Program-made: the position numbers and the translations under genes
From: Microvirga sp. SRT01
GTDB lineage: Bacteria > Pseudomonadota > Alphaproteobacteria > Sphingomonadales > Sphingomonadaceae
Direction of reading: 5' to 3'
NCBI GenBank assembly: GCA_018139225.1
Contig: JAGSNX010000002.1
Location: 310,001 to 374,000, forward strand
Length of the DNA stretch: 64,000 bases
Shown here: one piece after another, positions 60,188 through 64,000 of the stretch
Layout: each line of letters begins with the position of its first letter
Position numbering within the stretch: the stretch's first letter is position 1
The notes under the pieces: generated by a model
Database searches by the model: none
The model's input: the letters and a program-made list of their open reading frames with translations, nothing else
What the model was told of the DNA's origin: nothing

Positions 60188-60886
60188 ATGCACCACGACT
60201 CCGCCGACATCGATACGGACAAGCGACTGGCCGCGGAGGCGGCGGTGCAGGAAGTCGCGTCCGGAATGCTCGTTGGGCTGGGGACGGGGTCCACCGCCGC
60301 GCATGCGATCCGGGCGATCGGCCGGCTGGGGCTGGACATCGACGCCGTCGCGACGTCGAACGCCAGTGCCGATCTGGCGCGATCGGTCGGCATCCGGGTG
60401 CGGGATTTCGCAGACGTGGCCCGCGTCGACCTGACGATCGACGGGGCGGACGAGATCGATGCCGACTTTCGCGCCATCAAGGGTGCCGGTGGTGCCATGC
60501 TGCGTGAAAAGGTCGTGGCCTGCGCCAGTCGGCGGATGATCGTGATCGCCGACGCCAGCAAGCGGGTCGCGACGATCGGCGCGGCGAAGCTGCCGGTCGA
60601 GGTGCTGCCGTTCGCCGCCGCATACGTCGCCGACCGGATCACCGGGCTGGTGCGATCCGCGACGTGGCGCGGTGAGTATCTGACCGACAACGGCAACCGC
60701 GTGCTCGACTGCGTCGCCGGTGCATATCACGACTGGGAGGCGCTGGCCGATGCGATTGCCTGTATTCCCGGGGTCGTCGGCCATGGCCTGTTCCTGAAAC
60801 AGGTCGATGCCGCATACATCGCCGATCGGGGTGTCGTTACGAGAACGGAACGGGCGGGGCTGGAACGGGCTGCCGCTTCTCGCTAG
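60188..60886 (+). CDS. rpiA: Ribose-5-phosphate isomerase A
   Basis: RpiA interconverts ribose-5-phosphate and ribulose-5-phosphate. The 232-residue protein has the phosphate loop GLGTGST (residues 30-36), TIDGADEID, IKGAGGAMLREKVVA and GVVGHGLFL, all typical of RpiA. The start is ATG 60188, with a small hairpin (GTCCG-AAA-CGGAC) at 60156-60168 in its leader. Transketolase and transaldolase follow, so this is a complete non-oxidative pentose-phosphate set. It is divergent from the RND operon. Confidence 0.94.
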   Translation: MHHDSADIDTDKRLAAEAAVQEVASGMLVGLGTGSTAAHAIRAIGRLGLDIDAVATSNASADLARSVGIRVRDFADVARVDLTIDGADEIDADFRAIKGAGGAMLREKVVACASRRMIVIADASKRVATIGAAKLPVEVLPFAAAYVADRITGLVRSATWRGEYLTDNGNRVLDCVAGAYHDWEALADAIACIPGVVGHGLFLKQVDAAYIADRGVVTRTERAGLERAAASR

Positions 60887-60955
60887 GGGAGCGGCCAGTC
60901 GCAACCCGACCGGCGGCTGCGCGTTCCGCCCTTCGACCAGAGCGAGGTTCCATTC

Positions 60956-63046
60956 ATGTCCGATACCCAGACCGCCACTCCCGCGGCCGTTTCCCTGCAC
61001 GAGGACGGCAGCCCGGAGCGGCTGGCGATCGATACCATCCGCACCCTGTCGATGGATGCGGTGCAGAAGGCCAATTCGGGCCATCCCGGCACGCCGATGG
61101 CGCTGGCCCCGGTGGGCTGGACGATCTGGAACCGTTTCCTGCGTTATGACCCCGCGCATCCGGACTGGCCGAACCGCGACCGCTTCGTGCTGTCGGTCGG
61201 CCACGCGTCGATGCTGCTGTATTCGATCCTGCATCTGGCCGGTGTCGAGGAGATCGATGCCGAGGGTAACAAAACTGGCCAGGAGGCGGTCAGCCTCGAC
61301 GATATTCGCCAGTTCCGGCAGCTGTCGTCGAAGACGCCGGGCCATCCGGAATACCGACACACCACCGGCGTCGAGACGACGACCGGCCCGCTGGGGCAGG
61401 GCTGCGGCAACTCGGTGGGCATGGCGATCGCCGAGCGCTGGCTGGCGGCACGCTACAATCGCAACGGGTTCAAGCTGTTCGACCACGATGTCTACACCGT
61501 CTGCGGCGACGGCGACATGATGGAGGGCGTGTCCGCCGAGGCGGCGAGCCTTGCGGGTCACCTCAAGCTGTCGAACCTATGCTGGGTCTATGACAGCAAC
61601 CACATCTCGATCGAGGGTGCCACCGACCTAGCGTTCGACGAGGATGTCGGCCTGCGCATGCAGGCTTACGGATGGAACGTCATCCATGTCGACGACGCCA
61701 ACGACATCGAAGCGTTGACCAAGGCGTTCGAGACGTTCCGCGCCACCGACGACAAGCCGACCTTCATTGTCGTTCACTCGGTGATCGGCTGGGGCAGCCC
61801 CAAGGCCGGCAGCGAGAAGGCGCATGGCGAGCCGCTGGGCGAGGACAATATCCGCGCGACCAAAAAGGCGTATGGCTGGCCCGAGGACGAGCAGTTCCGC
61901 GTGCCGGACGGCGTTATCGACAGCTTCCGCGGCGCGGTGTCGGGCCGCGGCCAGCCACTGCGCGATGCGTGGGTGAAGCTGACCGACGAATATCGTTCGT
62001 CCTACCCGGAGCAGGCGGCGGAACTCGACCTGCTGCTGAAGGACAAGTTGCCCGACGACTGGGATGCCGACATCCCCGTCTTCCCGGCGGATGCGAAGGG
62101 CGTAGCCAGCCGCGACTCGGGTGGCAAGGTGCTGAACGCCATCGTCGGCAAGACGCCGTGGCTGCTCGGCGGATCGGCGGACCTCGCGCCATCGACCAAG
62201 ACCGACATCAAGGGCGCCCCGTCGTTCGAGGCGAACAACTACGGCGGCACCAACTTCCACTTCGGCGTGCGCGAGCATGGCATGGGCTCGGTCGTGAACG
62301 GGATGGCGCTGTCGCACCTGCGCTCCTACGGCTCCACCTTCCTCGTCTTCGCGGATTACATGCGCGCGCCGATCCGCCTGTCGGCGATCATGGAGCTCGG
62401 CGCGATCTGGGTCTTCACGCACGACTCGATCGGCGTCGGCGAGGACGGCCCGACGCACCAGCCGATCGAGCATCTGGCGACGCTGCGCGCGATCCCGGGC
62501 CTCGACACGATCCGGCCGGGTGATGCGAACGAAACGGCGTGGGCATGGCGCGCGGCGCTGGAGAAGGCGGATCGTCCGACCGCGCTGATCCTGTCGCGTC
62601 AGGCGCTGCCGACGCTCGACCGTGACAAGTATGCCAGTGCCGAGGGCGTGATGAAGGGCGGCTACGTGCTGGCCGACAGCGAGAATCCGCAGGTGATCCT
62701 GATCGCCACCGGCAGCGAGCTGTCGCTGGTCGTCGAGGCGCACGAGCGGCTGAAGGCGGAGGGCGTCGCCAGCCGCGTCGTGTCGATGCCGAGCTGGTAC
62801 CGGTACGAGTTGCAGGATCAGGCTTATCGCGACTCCGTGCTGCCGCGCGACGTGCCGGCGCGGGTCGCGGTGGAGATGGCGGGATCGATGGGTTGGGATC
62901 GCTATGTCGGGTTCGACGGCGCGACGATCACCATGTCGACGTTCGGCGCATCCGCCCCGATCGCCAAGTTGCAGGACAAATACGGCTTCACGGTCGACAA
63001 TATCGTCAAGGTCGCGCGTGACGTGATGGAGAAGCGCAATGGGTAA
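60956..63046 (+). CDS. tkt: Transketolase
   Basis: Transketolase moves two-carbon units between sugar phosphates using thiamine diphosphate. The 696-residue protein has ANSGHPGTPM, the ThDP motif CGDGDMMEGVSAEAASLAGH, and the C-terminal half with MGSVVNGMALSH, FTHDSIGVGEDGPTHQPIEHLA and the C-terminal domain. Length is typical. GAGG is a short distance before ATG 60956. Its stop overlaps the tal start by 8 nt. Confidence 0.96.
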   Translation: MSDTQTATPAAVSLHEDGSPERLAIDTIRTLSMDAVQKANSGHPGTPMALAPVGWTIWNRFLRYDPAHPDWPNRDRFVLSVGHASMLLYSILHLAGVEEIDAEGNKTGQEAVSLDDIRQFRQLSSKTPGHPEYRHTTGVETTTGPLGQGCGNSVGMAIAERWLAARYNRNGFKLFDHDVYTVCGDGDMMEGVSAEAASLAGHLKLSNLCWVYDSNHISIEGATDLAFDEDVGLRMQAYGWNVIHVDDANDIEALTKAFETFRATDDKPTFIVVHSVIGWGSPKAGSEKAHGEPLGEDNIRATKKAYGWPEDEQFRVPDGVIDSFRGAVSGRGQPLRDAWVKLTDEYRSSYPEQAAELDLLLKDKLPDDWDADIPVFPADAKGVASRDSGGKVLNAIVGKTPWLLGGSADLAPSTKTDIKGAPSFEANNYGGTNFHFGVREHGMGSVVNGMALSHLRSYGSTFLVFADYMRAPIRLSAIMELGAIWVFTHDSIGVGEDGPTHQPIEHLATLRAIPGLDTIRPGDANETAWAWRAALEKADRPTALILSRQALPTLDRDKYASAEGVMKGGYVLADSENPQVILIATGSELSLVVEAHERLKAEGVASRVVSMPSWYRYELQDQAYRDSVLPRDVPARVAVEMAGSMGWDRYVGFDGATITMSTFGASAPIAKLQDKYGFTVDNIVKVARDVMEKRNG

Positions 63047-64000
63047 GCTGAGTGACCTGTCCGCCGCCGGCACCGCCGTCTGGCTGGATTTCGTCGACCG
63101 CAAGTTCCTGGAGGAAGGCGGGCTGGAGAAGCTGGTCGAGGCCGACGGCCTGACCGGTGTCACCTCCAACCCGTCGATCTTCGAAAAGGCGATGGGCCAC
63201 GGCGACGCCTATGACGGCACGCTTGCGGCGTTCGACAAGGGGAATGCCGGCGCGGCGACGATCGATCGCTACGAGCATCTCGCGATCCAGGACATCAAGG
63301 CGGCGGCGGAAACGCTGAAGCCTGTCTACGATCGGCTCGATTCCAAGGACGGCTATGTCAGCCTGGAAGTGTCGCCGTACATCGCCGACGACACCGACGC
63401 GACGATCGCCGAGGCGCGCAAGCTGTGGGACGCGGTCGATCGCCAGAATCTGATGATCAAGATCCCGGGTACGCCCGCCGGTGCGCCCGCCATCGCCGCG
63501 ACGATCGCGGCGGGGATCAACGTCAACGTGACGCTGCTGTTCTCGCAAGGTGATTACCAGCGCGTCGCGGAAGCCTATGCGATGGGGCTGGAGGAGCGCG
63601 TGCGCCAGAACCAGCCGATCGATCGCATCGCCTCGGTCGCCAGCTTCTTCGTCAGCCGCATCGACAGCAAGATCGACGCGAAGATCGACGAGCGCGTGAA
63701 GGACGGCGATGCGGATAGCGAGGCGCTGAAGGCGTTGCGTGGCAAGGTCGCCATCGCCAACGCCAAGCTGGCCTATGCCTGGTATCAGGACTTCATCGCG
63801 TCCGACCGTTGGCAGGCGCTCGCCGCCAAGGGTGCGCAGCCGCAGCGGCTGTTGTGGGCATCGACCGGCGTCAAGGACCCGGCCTATCCGGATACGCTGT
63901 ACGTCGACGAGCTGATCGGGCCGGAGACGGTCAACACGATGCCGCCGAAGACGATGGACGCATTCCGCGAGCGCGGCACCGTCGCGCAGACGCTGACGAC
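63039..64000 (+). CDS. tal: Transaldolase (3' end cut off by the window)
   Basis: Transaldolase moves three-carbon units between sugar phosphates. At least 320 residues are visible with no stop in the window. TGVTSNPSIFEKA (41-51) and the Schiff-base Lys141 in LMIKIPGTPAGAP are clear, as are NVTLLFSQGDY and VASFFVSRIDSKID, which mark the long transaldolase class (TalB-like mycobacterial type). Some members of this class are fused to phosphoglucose isomerase; whether this one is lies outside the window. ATG 63039 overlaps the tkt stop. Confidence 0.94.
   Translation, partial: MGKLSDLSAAGTAVWLDFVDRKFLEEGGLEKLVEADGLTGVTSNPSIFEKAMGHGDAYDGTLAAFDKGNAGAATIDRYEHLAIQDIKAAAETLKPVYDRLDSKDGYVSLEVSPYIADDTDATIAEARKLWDAVDRQNLMIKIPGTPAGAPAIAATIAAGINVNVTLLFSQGDYQRVAEAYAMGLEERVRQNQPIDRIASVASFFVSRIDSKIDAKIDERVKDGDADSEALKALRGKVAIANAKLAYAWYQDFIASDRWQALAAKGAQPQRLLWASTGVKDPAYPDTLYVDELIGPETVNTMPPKTMDAFRERGTVAQTLT

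Overview
The window is a gene-dense, GC-rich chromosomal segment from an alphaproteobacterium, most likely Sphingomonas or a close sphingomonad. The evidence is the cell-cycle regulator CtrA, GANTC (CcrM-type) sites, a secreted protein with a PEPxxWA-CTERM tail, a malic enzyme fused to a phosphotransacetylase domain, a DUF6356-like small protein, and many short GC-rich palindromic repeats between genes. It looks like core and near-core chromosome. I see no rRNA, tRNA, CRISPR array, intact insertion sequence, integrase, prophage or toxin-antitoxin pair.

Layout. 1-4488 (+): a cut MurC-like ligase, a DUF6356-like protein, an alpha/beta hydrolase, glyoxalase I and II side by side (gloA-gloB), and two related secreted cysteine-containing proteins. 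4485-9837 (-): glnD (PII uridylyltransferase) and mutS. 10082-13110 (+): maeB-type malic enzyme and a cyclophilin. 13308-15151 (-): an SDR and the PEPxxWA-CTERM protein. 15194-15804: the only long stretch with no convincing gene. 15864-24606 (-): rpoC and rpoB with a terminator, a strong candidate promoter and a leader hairpin, then a small lipoprotein. 25198-32352: phasin, HPP membrane protein, bpt, a small secreted protein, ilvA, and a tightly overlapping set of an HIBADH-like dehydrogenase, an amidohydrolase and glutaminase.

32610-34586 (-): ctrA with a perfect CtrA box and two GANTC sites just upstream, overlapping the end of an AI-2E-type permease gene. 34798-36525: a LysR regulator divergent from wrbA around nested palindromes. 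36750-40250: a VanY-like peptidase divergent from an overlapping RluA-ArfB-fRMsr operon, then an RcnB/glycine-zipper protein. 40361-42565: an M28 peptidase, a STAS-like protein and a universal stress protein. 42701-46117 (+): pdhC (E2), a small membrane protein, a YciA-like thioesterase and lpdA (E3), without the E1 genes. 46262-48877 (+): a catalase-related protein, a phosphoesterase and a CHAP hydrolase. 49117-51742 (-): a translationally coupled NatAB-like ABC exporter with a Tat-lipoprotein MsrB. Then queG, DUF3597 and a GNAT protein, and a complete RND efflux operon (53891-60037, -). It ends with the non-oxidative pentose-phosphate operon rpiA-tkt-tal, cut by the window edge.

The most unusual signals are regulatory or structural. 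They are the rpoBC leader (TTGACA promoter plus hairpin with a U tract), the ctrA upstream region, and several repeat families. One repeat is a 45-nt element with identical arms at two distant sites, one of them inside a coding region. Another is an 11-bp tandem repeat found twice, both times between convergent genes. I did not find a new multi-gene defence or biosynthetic system.
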